A stretch of DNA of 9,191 nt from Pyrodictiaceae archaeon (GTDB taxonomy: Archaea > Thermoproteota > Thermoprotei_A > Sulfolobales > Pyrodictiaceae). How positions within the stretch are numbered: position 1 is the stretch's first letter; each line of letters begins with the position of its first letter. Positions 1 through 5,346 of this stretch are shown here, in pieces. The stretch covers positions 1 through 9,191 of the forward strand of contig JALUFI010000237.1 in the NCBI GenBank assembly GCA_027043685.1, given 5' to 3'. Made by a program: the position numbers and the translations under genes. The notes below the pieces were generated by a model. The model was not told where the DNA came from. It saw only the letters and a program-made list of their open reading frames with translations, and ran no database searches.

Positions 1-747
1 GGCTTCGACCCAGTGGCCCTCGGGAGGCTGATAGAGGAGCGGGTCTCCCGGGGCGAGGAGAGGAAGTACTTCAGGTTCAGGTATAGTAGGCACTATGGTG
101 GCGGGGCTGTCGGCGATGTTGTTGGCTGTAATCTTCGTTGTGCTTTCTGCTGGACGGGTAGGCCTCGGGACGACTTACGCGTCGGGGACTTCGTATCGGC
201 GCGTGTGGCTGCTCGCCGCTTAGTCTCCATCGCGCGTAGCCGTGGCGCGCGCGTGGCCCGCCTCTCGGCTGGCGAGCCCAGCCTTGGCTGGAGCCACCTC
301 CTCGGTGTGATGAAGCGGGTGGTGTCCTCTGGCGTGTTCTTCGTGCTGGAGACTAACGGTGTTATGATTGGGGCTGAGCCGTCCAGGGCCGGTGAGCTTC
401 TAGAGTGCTGTGGCGGGGAGGGCTACCTGGTGCGCGTCTCGATAAAGGCTTGCAGCGGTATGTGGTTCAAGGCGCTCACCGCTGCCTCGGAGAAGGGGCT
501 CGAGCTGCAGCTCCGCGCTGTCGAGGCTCTCTATTCCCGCGGGGTCCCGGTCCGCGTAGCTATATTCGCTGCCTTCGGCTCGCCCAGGTGCTGGGGCAAC
601 CTCCTACGCATAGTGGCCAGGCTGGCCTCGGAGACCGTTGCCGGAGACGTAGAGGTTGAGCCGCTCGTGCTCTACCCCGTTACGCGGCGCAGGCTCCGCG
701 CGATAGGCGCGGTGCCTACCAACCCGCAGCTCGTCTTCAATCCCTAG
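1..747 (+). CDS. Radical SAM domain protein (5' end cut by window edge)
   Basis: This is a radical SAM iron-sulfur enzyme of unknown substrate. The frame is open from base 1, and the first codons (GFDP, then VALGRLIEERV) already look like the family's N-terminal part, so the true start probably lies just outside the window; the GTG at 13 is the first start codon inside. The cluster motif CX3CX2C is seen as GCNLRCAFCW (Cys 39, 43, 46 counted from the GTG), and should bind a [4Fe-4S] cluster and S-adenosylmethionine. It is preceded by RKYFRFRYSRHYGG, which I recall as typical of archaeal pyruvate-formate-lyase-activase-like radical SAM proteins. Downstream SAGEPSL matches the GGE-type SAM-binding motif, and FVLETNG fits a later barrel strand. 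About 250 residues suits a bare radical SAM core with no extra cluster domain. A small cysteine-rich gene follows after 15 nt, probably in the same transcript. The family is certain from the motif; the reaction is not known. Confidence 0.9.
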   Translation, partial: GFDPVALGRLIEERVSRGEERKYFRFRYSRHYGGGAVGDVVGCNLRCAFCWTGRPRDDLRVGDFVSARVAARRLVSIARSRGARVARLSAGEPSLGWSHLLGVMKRVVSSGVFFVLETNGVMIGAEPSRAGELLECCGGEGYLVRVSIKACSGMWFKALTAASEKGLELQLRAVEALYSRGVPVRVAIFAAFGSPRCWGNLLRIVARLASETVAGDVEVEPLVLYPVTRRRLRAIGAVPTNPQLVFNP

Positions 748-762
748 CAGGGGTGCATCCCC

Positions 763-1155
763 GTGGCTGCCAGGCTCTGCGTGAAGGGGGTCTGCGTCTC
801 CGCGGAGACGAGTAACCCGTTGCTCCCCGGCTGCGTATGGGGCGACGCGGCGGAGCACGTGGCGGCACTAGCCTGTCTCTCAAGGCTTCTCCAGGGAGGC
901 GCTGCGAGGCTGCTACGGAACATTATGCTCGACATCTACGCCCTCTGCGCCTCACACGCCGACGCGGTGATGCTCGCCCAACGGGGCCCCGTAGCGGTGC
1001 TCGCCCCGAGGGGGTGCAGCCTCGTAGCCCTTGAGGAGGAGAGCGGGGAGTGGCGTGCCACGGTAAGATGCGGCTCCGCGGAGACGGTTCTCAGCTGCGT
1101 GGCGGAGAGGAGAGGCTCAGCCCAGCGGGTCTCCACACAGCCCTCCGGGGTGTGA
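763..1155 (+). CDS. Small cysteine-rich hypothetical protein
   Basis: I do not recognise this 130-residue protein. It starts with GTG, the only start codon between the preceding in-frame stop (745-747) and the body of the gene, and a GGGG run lies about 9 nt upstream. It has eight cysteines (6, 11, 24, 38, 62, 85, 103, 112), an amphipathic helical centre (about 29-75) and a probable beta part (about 76-114, with VAVLAPRGC and WRATVRC). The last 15 residues are polar and low in complexity. No signal peptide or membrane segment is evident, and the cysteines are not spaced like a zinc finger or ferredoxin. In hyperthermophilic crenarchaea such cysteines may form intracellular disulfides. It follows the radical SAM gene by 15 nt, so it could be that enzyme's partner or substrate, but this is only inferred from position. 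Because GC-rich DNA makes chance open frames, I am moderately sure it is a gene. Confidence 0.6.
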   Translation: MAARLCVKGVCVSAETSNPLLPGCVWGDAAEHVAALACLSRLLQGGAARLLRNIMLDIYALCASHADAVMLAQRGPVAVLAPRGCSLVALEEESGEWRATVRCGSAETVLSCVAERRGSAQRVSTQPSGV

Positions 1156-1161
1156 GGGCTA

Positions 1162-1200
1162 GCGGCAGTGCGTAACCTCATCACTGCCCATCACTGCCGT
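1162..1200 (+). repeat. Tandem 10-bp repeat with alternative hairpins
   Basis: CATCACTGCC occurs twice head-to-tail at 1179-1188 and 1189-1198. Just upstream, CGGCAGTG (1163-1170) is complementary to CACTGCC in the first copy (1182-1188, 7 bp) and to CACTGCCG running out of the second (1192-1199, 8 bp). One left arm can therefore pair with either right arm. The element begins 7 nt after the stop codon of the cysteine-rich gene, so it would lie in its 3' untranslated RNA or in a separate small RNA. The repeat and complementarity are seen directly; any role is unknown. Confidence 0.6.
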
Positions 1201-1238
1201 GGCCGAGATGCGGGGTCAGAGCTGCGCGGCTCCTCAGC

Positions 1239-1277
1239 GGTCCGCCAGGCTCCCGGCAGGGGGGAGCCTGGCGGGCC
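1239..1277 (+). repeat. Strong inverted repeat (16-bp stem, 7-nt loop)
   Basis: CCGCCAGGCTCCC at 1242-1254 is perfectly complementary to GGGAGCCTGGCGG at 1262-1274, with a 7-nt loop (1255-1261). The stem extends outward by a T-G wobble (1241/1275) and two G-C pairs (1240/1276, 1239/1277). It is the most stable simple hairpin I see in the window. It lies 84 nt after the nearest stop codon and before a pyrimidine-rich tract with no long T run directly at its foot, so it could be a 3'-end structure, part of a small RNA, or a protein-binding site. Confidence 0.7.
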
Positions 1278-1298
1278 TCGGGCCTTTCGAGCCTCGCC

Positions 1299-1372
1299 AT
1301 CCCCCGTTTGCCGGTGTCTCCTCTCACTCCTGTCCCTGCTTCCTCCTTATCCCTGCTCTGACTCCTCCATGG
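1299..1372 (+). terminator. Pyrimidine-rich tract, possible transcription end of the upstream genes
   Basis: This tract is mostly C and T on the + strand, with repeated TCCT/TCCCTGCT units, and lies between the inverted-repeat region and the AT-rich promoter-like stretch. Archaeal RNA polymerase commonly stops at pyrimidine- or T-rich non-template sequence without needing a hairpin. T runs here are short (at most three), so this is a weak terminator candidate, judged mainly by position between two transcription units. Confidence 0.3.
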
Positions 1373-1383
1373 AACCCCTACAA

Positions 1384-1440
1384 TCTTTAACGCTTGATTA
1401 TTATATCAATGCTCTTGCCTCGGTGTTACCCTCTTTTAGC
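1384..1440 (+). promoter_or_regulatory. Candidate promoter of the TGT-like gene
   Basis: This is a sharp AT-rich island in GC-rich surroundings. Two TATA-like boxes are present: TTATTATAT at 1398-1406 and CTTTTAG at 1433-1439. An archaeal start about 25 nt after the box would fall near 1430 or near 1462, leaving a leader of about 45 or 15 nt before the coding start. No Shine-Dalgarno sequence is visible before 1478, which suits the shorter leader better. The choice between the boxes is inference. Confidence 0.45.
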
Positions 1441-1477
1441 ATGAAGCATCGGTAATACTGAGCCCCGGCTGACGTTG

Positions 1478-2611
1478 ATGACGGGCTTCAAGCTCGTGCT
1501 CGGAACGCCGATAGACGCTGTTCCCAGGCCCTGGCAGAAGATAAGGTTCCCCGGGATAATGGTCAACGCATACGATATACTAACCAGTAGGCGTAGCCTA
1601 GGCGAGATCCGTGGACGCGGGCTCCGCCGCCTGCTAGGAATAAGTGATGACGTCGAACTCTGGATCGACAGCGGCGGCTACCAGTTCTTGAAGAGAGGCA
1701 TACGTATCCGCGTAGACAAGATAGCCAGGCTGTACCGCGAGATAGAGGCCGACTACTATGTCAGCCTCGACTATCCCCCGGGGCCGAGGGACCCGGAGAC
1801 TACGAGGATGCTAAAGATAGCTAAGTCGGTTGAGAGCTTCCTCAAGCTCCGCAGCTCTCTCAGAGACGTAGTCGAGGAGGGGCGTCTAGTACCCGTATTC
1901 CATATGGCGACGGGTGAGGGGCTTCGGCTACAGCTCTGCGAGTACACCCCCCATGCATCGGTCGCAGCCGCCGGCGGCCTCATCCCCCACATAATGCAGA
2001 GGAGCGGGAAGGGCTCGAGGAAGAAGGCGGTGCTCTTCCTCCTCATACTGCGCAAGCTCTGGCGGGGGAGGCTCCACGCGCTCGGCCTCGCATCGGCAGC
2101 AATGATACCGTTGCTCAAGGCGATAGGCGTTGATAGCGGCGACACACAGACCTGGAGAATCAAGGCAGCATACGGCAAGGTGAGCATACCAGGGCTCGGC
2201 GAGAGGCATGTCAGCGGCCAACGCGTTAGGTTCGGCCCAGCGGTTCTCCGCAACGAGGAGGAGAAGAAGCTATACATGGGATACATAGAGGAGGCGCGCA
2301 AGGTTCTCGGCATAGACGCGTCGAGCCTCAGGGAGAGCTTTGAGGCCAGGGCGCTCTTCAATGCATGGACGCTTCTAGCGGTCGCGACCAGTAACCACGG
2401 CTACCTGGGCTCAAGCAAGGCGTTCCTAAACCTCTACAACGCTATAGACAGCCTGCGCAGGCACCCGGTCCATGTGCTCGAGGAGAAGCTGGCAGAGCTG
2501 ATAGCGATACAGCCGGTTGAGGAAACTGCCGAGGAGATACGTCTCCGCGTAGAGGCGCCCTCCACTCCAGCCTCCAGCGCAGCCGAGGCGGGCGCCCTCG
2601 AGCAACCCTAG
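1478..2611 (+). CDS. tRNA-guanine transglycosylase superfamily protein, DpdA-like
   Basis: A 377-residue base-exchange enzyme of the TGT superfamily (TIM barrel). Enzymes of this fold swap guanine for a 7-deazaguanine in tRNA, or in DNA for the DpdA branch. Numbering from the ATG at 1478 (a TTG at 1475 is an alternative start): WIDSGGYQF at 62-70 matches the family DSGG(F/Y)Q motif with its catalytic Asp (D64). AAAGGLIP at 163-170 matches the GG(L) base-binding loop. HALGL at 200-204 and GVDSGDTQTW at 217-226 cover the nucleophile region, with D219 and D222 as candidates. It differs from classical TGT in having a single cysteine (C154), so the CXCX2C...H zinc site is absent. VPVFH (138-142) replaces the usual VQGG. 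There is also no visible PUA tRNA-binding domain, and the length is well below archaeal TGT (about 500-600). HxxG followed by VDS and a nearby Trp recalls DpdA as I remember it. The last 17 residues are low in complexity. The superfamily is fairly certain; whether the substrate is tRNA or DNA is not. Confidence 0.8.
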   Translation: MTGFKLVLGTPIDAVPRPWQKIRFPGIMVNAYDILTSRRSLGEIRGRGLRRLLGISDDVELWIDSGGYQFLKRGIRIRVDKIARLYREIEADYYVSLDYPPGPRDPETTRMLKIAKSVESFLKLRSSLRDVVEEGRLVPVFHMATGEGLRLQLCEYTPHASVAAAGGLIPHIMQRSGKGSRKKAVLFLLILRKLWRGRLHALGLASAAMIPLLKAIGVDSGDTQTWRIKAAYGKVSIPGLGERHVSGQRVRFGPAVLRNEEEKKLYMGYIEEARKVLGIDASSLRESFEARALFNAWTLLAVATSNHGYLGSSKAFLNLYNAIDSLRRHPVHVLEEKLAELIAIQPVEETAEEIRLRVEAPSTPASSAAEAGALEQP

Positions 2612-2618
2612 ACTGCTA

Positions 2619-2640
2619 GAAGCCGTTTCGGCTTCATTTT
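2619..2640 (+). terminator. Hairpin plus T run after the TGT-like gene
   Basis: GAAGCCG (2619-2625) and CGGCTTC (2629-2635) form a perfect 7-bp stem with a TTT loop, followed by ATTTT. It begins 7 nt after the stop codon of the TGT-like gene. The shape is that of a bacterial intrinsic terminator; in archaea the T run alone may suffice. It probably separates the TGT-like gene from feoB. Confidence 0.55.
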
Positions 2641-2664
2641 CAACCCAGTTAAAGAAGAGCAGAG

Positions 2665-2685
2665 CCCCCGGGGACAGCCCGGGGG
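2665..2685 (+). promoter_or_regulatory. GC-rich inverted repeat in the feoB leader
   Basis: CCCCCGGG (2665-2672) and CCCGGGGG (2678-2685) form a perfect 8-bp stem around a 5-nt spacer (GACAG), ending 12 nt before the feoB ATG. A weak TATA-like GTTAAAG lies at 2649-2655, so a start point would fall near 2675-2685, inside or next to the repeat. It could be an operator for an iron-responsive repressor or an RNA hairpin. It does not resemble an AT-rich DtxR-type box. GGGGG and AAGG are the only purine runs that could act as a ribosome binding site. Confidence 0.4.
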
Positions 2686-2697
2686 ACAAGACAAGGT

Positions 2698-4809
2698 ATG
2701 GCGAGCCGTGACTGCGACCACATAGTGGCGCTTGTCGGTGCACCAAACACGGGCAAAAGCACACTCTTCAACGCACTCACGGGGGCCAGTGCACTGGTAG
2801 CCAACTGGCCAGGGGCTACCACCGACGTCAGGTACGCCAAGCTAAGACTGGGCTCGAAGACGGTCTGCCTCGTCGACCTCCCGGGAACCTACAGCGTAAA
2901 CGGCTCCGGCCCGGAGGAGAAGGTGACTAGGAACTTCCTCCTATCGCAGAAGGTGGACGCGGTACTAGTCATAGCCGACTCAACGAACCTTGAGAGGGGT
3001 CTCTTCCTCGTACTAGATGTGGCAGAGTTCAGCCCACGGATGATAGTGGTTCTCACCAAGATAGATGAGGCCGAGAAGCGGGGCATAGAGATAGACGTTG
3101 AAGGGCTCAGCAGGGCCCTCTGCGTCCCCGTGGTGCCGGTGAGCGCTCTCAGCGGGAGAGGCATAGAGCGGTTGAAGGAAGTGATTCGCGCAGTCCTGGA
3201 GGGCCGGGAAGAGGCTAAGCCATGTACAAGCGTAGTGGTGCCGGAGAAGCTCCGCGGACTCCACTTGGAGGTAACCAGGGTTCTGGAGCAAGCTGGCCTC
3301 CCCCGCCGGAGAGCCGCCTGGCTCGCGGCCCGTCTCCTCGAGGACCAGGACTGGGCATGGGAACTCGTGAAGCGGGTCACCGGCAGCGATGTTGCCGAGA
3401 AAATACGCGAACTAGTAGCTGAGGCCGGCGAGCCAGGCGAGCGCGCAGCCCTGTTCGCTGAGGCAAAGTACGAGGAGGCCTCCCGTCTCTACAACCGCTA
3501 TGTACGCTCACTCCGCGAGGCAACGGGTCCCGAGGGGCTCTCCAGGCTTGACCGCGTATTCCTCCACCCCGTGTTGGGGCCGCTCGCAAGCCTCCTATCC
3601 ATGTTCACGCTGTTCCTGTTGACCTACGCTATAGCTACCGGCTCGCCGCTTGACCTTCTCCTAGACAACCTGGGGCTACATGGAGCCGCTGAGTTCATCC
3701 GCGAGTACAATCTAGTAGAGCTGACCGCGAGGCTGATGGACTGGCTTGCTTCTGTGGTTGAGTCCTCTATACCTAACCCAGTCCTCGCGAAGCTTCTAGG
3801 CGAGGGACTGCTCTCAAGCAGCTATGGAGTAGGCCTTGTCATGACGTTTATGCCGCTAGTAATGGTGTTAATGGCGCTTATAGCTGCTCTCGAGGACTCC
3901 GGCCTTGTCCCAAGGATAGCCGCTGGCATGGACAAGTTCTTCCGCAGGTTCGGCGTCAGCGGGAAAGCAGTGTTCCCGGCCATGCTGAGCCTGGGCTGCA
4001 ACGTCCCAGGCGTCATAGCGACGAGGATAATGGACACCGAGGCCGAGCGCCGAGCAATGGTATTCGCCGTGCCGCTCATACCGTGTATGGCGAGGCTGAC
4101 TGTCCTCCTAGCCTTCGCCAACGCCTACTTCGGAAGCGGGCTCTGGAGCTCACTAGCGGTCTTCACGGTATACATGATAGCGATAACAGTGTTCCTCCTC
4201 ACACTGAAGCTGATGACGAGGGGAAGCGGTGTCGCAGAGGAGGAGCTGCTGCTAGAACTCCCACCCGTGAAGAAGCCTAGCCTGAAAGTCATATGGTGGC
4301 TCACCTGGGATAAGCTGAAGCACTTCCTGGTGCGTGCTGGCACAGTGATAGCAGTGGCTTCCCTCGTACTATGGTTGCTCGCGAACTATGGGCCCCAGGG
4401 CTACCTGGGTGGAGTCAATGAGGCCGAGAGCTACGCTGCTCAGCTTGGACGCCTGCTAGCCCCATACATCTCGGTAGTCATTGGCACGCCCAGCGACATT
4501 TCCTGGAGACTAGGATTCGGCTTCATAGGCGGCTTTGTGGCGAAAGAGGTGTTCCTCGATGCGCTCGCGGCAGTGGCCCCCGCCAAGGCGGCGGGCCCCA
4601 TAGAGGTGCTGCGCTCCTATGGGCTAACGGCGGCCCAGGCACTAGCGGTGATGGTGGCAGTAACCCTCTACATACCATGCGTAGCGACGCTCTCTGCAAT
4701 GTATAGCGAGACAAGGGACGCCAAGCTAGTTGCGGCAGCGCTGCTCTATGACACGACAGTAGCGAGCATAGCTGCGCTGCTCACACGGCTGCTCCTCGAG
4801 GCGCTCTAG
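2698..4809 (+). CDS. feoB: Ferrous iron transport protein B
   Basis: FeoB carries Fe(II) across the cytoplasmic membrane using an N-terminal G domain. At 703 residues it is the normal full length. G-protein motifs: G1 GAPNTGKS (14-21), G2 Thr in GATTD (39-43), G3 DLPG (60-63), G4 TKID (120-123, in place of NKxD) and G5 SAL (149-151). A helical guanine-dissociation-inhibitor-like linker follows (about 185-280), then a membrane part (about 290-700) with two Gate-type regions. Conserved signatures there are LGCNVPGVIATR (432-443), PLIPCMARL (459-467), GGFVAKEVF (611-619) and IPCVATLSA (659-667). Cys 434, 463 and 661 sit where pore-lining cysteines have been proposed for the family. ATG at 2698 lies just before the first beta strand and suits the family N terminus. 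No FeoA gene is adjacent. It converges with the palm-domain gene on the other strand, their stop codons sharing one CTAG. Identification is secure. Confidence 0.97.
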   Translation: MASRDCDHIVALVGAPNTGKSTLFNALTGASALVANWPGATTDVRYAKLRLGSKTVCLVDLPGTYSVNGSGPEEKVTRNFLLSQKVDAVLVIADSTNLERGLFLVLDVAEFSPRMIVVLTKIDEAEKRGIEIDVEGLSRALCVPVVPVSALSGRGIERLKEVIRAVLEGREEAKPCTSVVVPEKLRGLHLEVTRVLEQAGLPRRRAAWLAARLLEDQDWAWELVKRVTGSDVAEKIRELVAEAGEPGERAALFAEAKYEEASRLYNRYVRSLREATGPEGLSRLDRVFLHPVLGPLASLLSMFTLFLLTYAIATGSPLDLLLDNLGLHGAAEFIREYNLVELTARLMDWLASVVESSIPNPVLAKLLGEGLLSSSYGVGLVMTFMPLVMVLMALIAALEDSGLVPRIAAGMDKFFRRFGVSGKAVFPAMLSLGCNVPGVIATRIMDTEAERRAMVFAVPLIPCMARLTVLLAFANAYFGSGLWSSLAVFTVYMIAITVFLLTLKLMTRGSGVAEEELLLELPPVKKPSLKVIWWLTWDKLKHFLVRAGTVIAVASLVLWLLANYGPQGYLGGVNEAESYAAQLGRLLAPYISVVIGTPSDISWRLGFGFIGGFVAKEVFLDALAAVAPAKAAGPIEVLRSYGLTAAQALAVMVAVTLYIPCVATLSAMYSETRDAKLVAAALLYDTTVASIAALLTRLLLEAL

Positions 4810-5294
4810 GCTATGATGACCACGTTTCCTCCCCTCCTCTTCGCCTGCCTCAGCAGCCTGGCAGCCAGCCTCCTAGCAGGGGTCGCGCCGTAGGCTGCAC
4901 GGCGGTCAAGGCTCCGAGACACGAGGCCAACATAACCCTTAACAGCTACTATCGTTACCCCGACTCCCAGCTTGTTAAGCTCTCTCCTAATTCTCTCAAG
5001 GTCCTCTCTAAGCTCCTCGGGCTCGACGAACGGGAACTCGATAACAGCCTCCTCGGTGCCCCGCTCCTCGTCAAGCCCGTAGACGAGATAACCACTCCAC
5101 TTGGACACTAGCTCCTCCACAAGCCGTGTCAATAGCCCCGTCGCGGGGTTCGGGCTGTACTCGCTCCAACCACGCTCCTCCACAACCTCCCCGAAGCGGT
5201 CAAGGTCAATCATCACCACTGTGCCCTCAACCAGGCCTCCGCTGCCTCCCCGCCGCTGCCGGGTCACGGTTACGCCACCGATGTACATAACCAT
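4806..5294 (-). CDS. Small palm-domain protein, GGDEF/GTP cyclohydrolase III-like
   Basis: A 162-residue protein that looks like one nucleotide-cyclase-type palm domain. VVMIDLDRFG (26-35) is the first strand, with two candidate metal-binding aspartates (D30, D32). YSPNPATGLLTRL (46-58) starts the next helix. SGYLVYGLDEERG (67-79) sits where GGDEF proteins have their signature turn, and EEAVIEFP (81-88) is a following strand. A helix (about 91-109), another strand (VTIVAVKG) and a C-terminal ATPARRLAARLLRQAK helix with GGNVVII (155-161) complete the fold. The ID..(W)..PNP arrangement recalls one half of archaeal GTP cyclohydrolase III, which makes a formylaminopyrimidine for riboflavin and F420 synthesis but is a two-palm protein of about 250 residues. 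This would be a single-domain relative. ATG at 5294 is preceded by a TATA-like box at the right distance; the ATG at 5288 is an alternative. The fold is likely; the activity is unknown. Confidence 0.75.
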   Translation of the reverse strand: MVMYIGGVTVTRQRRGGSGGLVEGTVVMIDLDRFGEVVEERGWSEYSPNPATGLLTRLVEELVSKWSGYLVYGLDEERGTEEAVIEFPFVEPEELREDLERIRRELNKLGVGVTIVAVKGYVGLVSRSLDRRAAYGATPARRLAARLLRQAKRRGGNVVIIA

Positions 5295-5346
5295 ACATGT
5301 TAAATCTCTGAGCCCTTGGCCGAATAAACACGGAGGCCGTTTCGCC
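5295..5346. promoter_or_regulatory. Divergent promoter region between the palm-domain gene and gdhA
   Basis: This 52-nt spacer separates two genes read in opposite directions. On the + strand TTAAAT (5300-5305) could be the TATA box for gdhA, with a start point near 5328 and then GGAGG (5332-5336), 10 nt before a TTG start. On the - strand TTTATT (5328-5323) could be the TATA box for the palm-domain gene, with a start point near 5300 and an almost leaderless message from ATG 5294. The boxes are within about 20 nt of each other, so the two transcription complexes would interfere, which suggests linked control. Sequence elements are seen; start points are inferred from usual archaeal spacing. 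Confidence 0.55.
5332..5336 (+). promoter_or_regulatory. Ribosome binding site that fixes the gdhA start
   Basis: GGAGG lies 10 nt before TTG 5347. It is the only good Shine-Dalgarno sequence near the 5' end and supports the TTG start over the longer in-frame options upstream (ATG 5281 and beyond), which would overlap the divergent gene and lie before the likely promoter. Confidence 0.6.

Larger units (their letters stand above)
1156..1474. other. Gene-free stretch between cysteine-rich protein and TGT-like gene
   Basis: About 320 nt without a convincing gene. The left half is GC-rich and holds two inverted-repeat structures (listed separately). The middle (about 1299-1372) is pyrimidine-rich on the + strand, as is common where archaeal transcription stops. 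The right part (about 1381-1440) is AT-rich and promoter-like. Short open frames cross it but have no family resemblance and poor codon character. No tRNA is visible: there is no acceptable T-arm, and the TTCGAG at about 1286 does not sit in a pairing 5-bp stem. Confidence 0.7.

Noticed and set aside
1117..1180. Possible C/D RNA on the - strand (GTGATGA near 1180-1174, CTGA at 1120-1117)
   Set aside because: The internal D'/C' boxes are missing, the outer boxes overlap the coding end of the cysteine-rich gene, and no terminal stem is seen.
1275..1300. TTCGAG suggesting a tRNA T-loop
   Set aside because: The flanking bases do not form a 5-bp T-stem, and no anticodon arm or acceptor stem can be drawn.
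1771..2361. 196-residue open frame on the - strand
   Set aside because: It lies wholly opposite the TGT-like gene, is serine/arginine-rich without motifs, and is explained by the GC-rich codon bias of the real gene.
4813..4819. ATGATGA resembling box C of a C/D guide RNA
   Set aside because: No box D (CTGA) with C'/D' at proper spacing follows, and the sequence encodes the VVIIA end of the palm-domain gene on the other strand.
5101..5346. Upstream in-frame extension of glutamate dehydrogenase by up to 82 residues
   Set aside because: It is the antisense of the palm-domain gene, has proline/serine-rich sequence with no family resemblance, and lies before the likely promoter and ribosome binding site.
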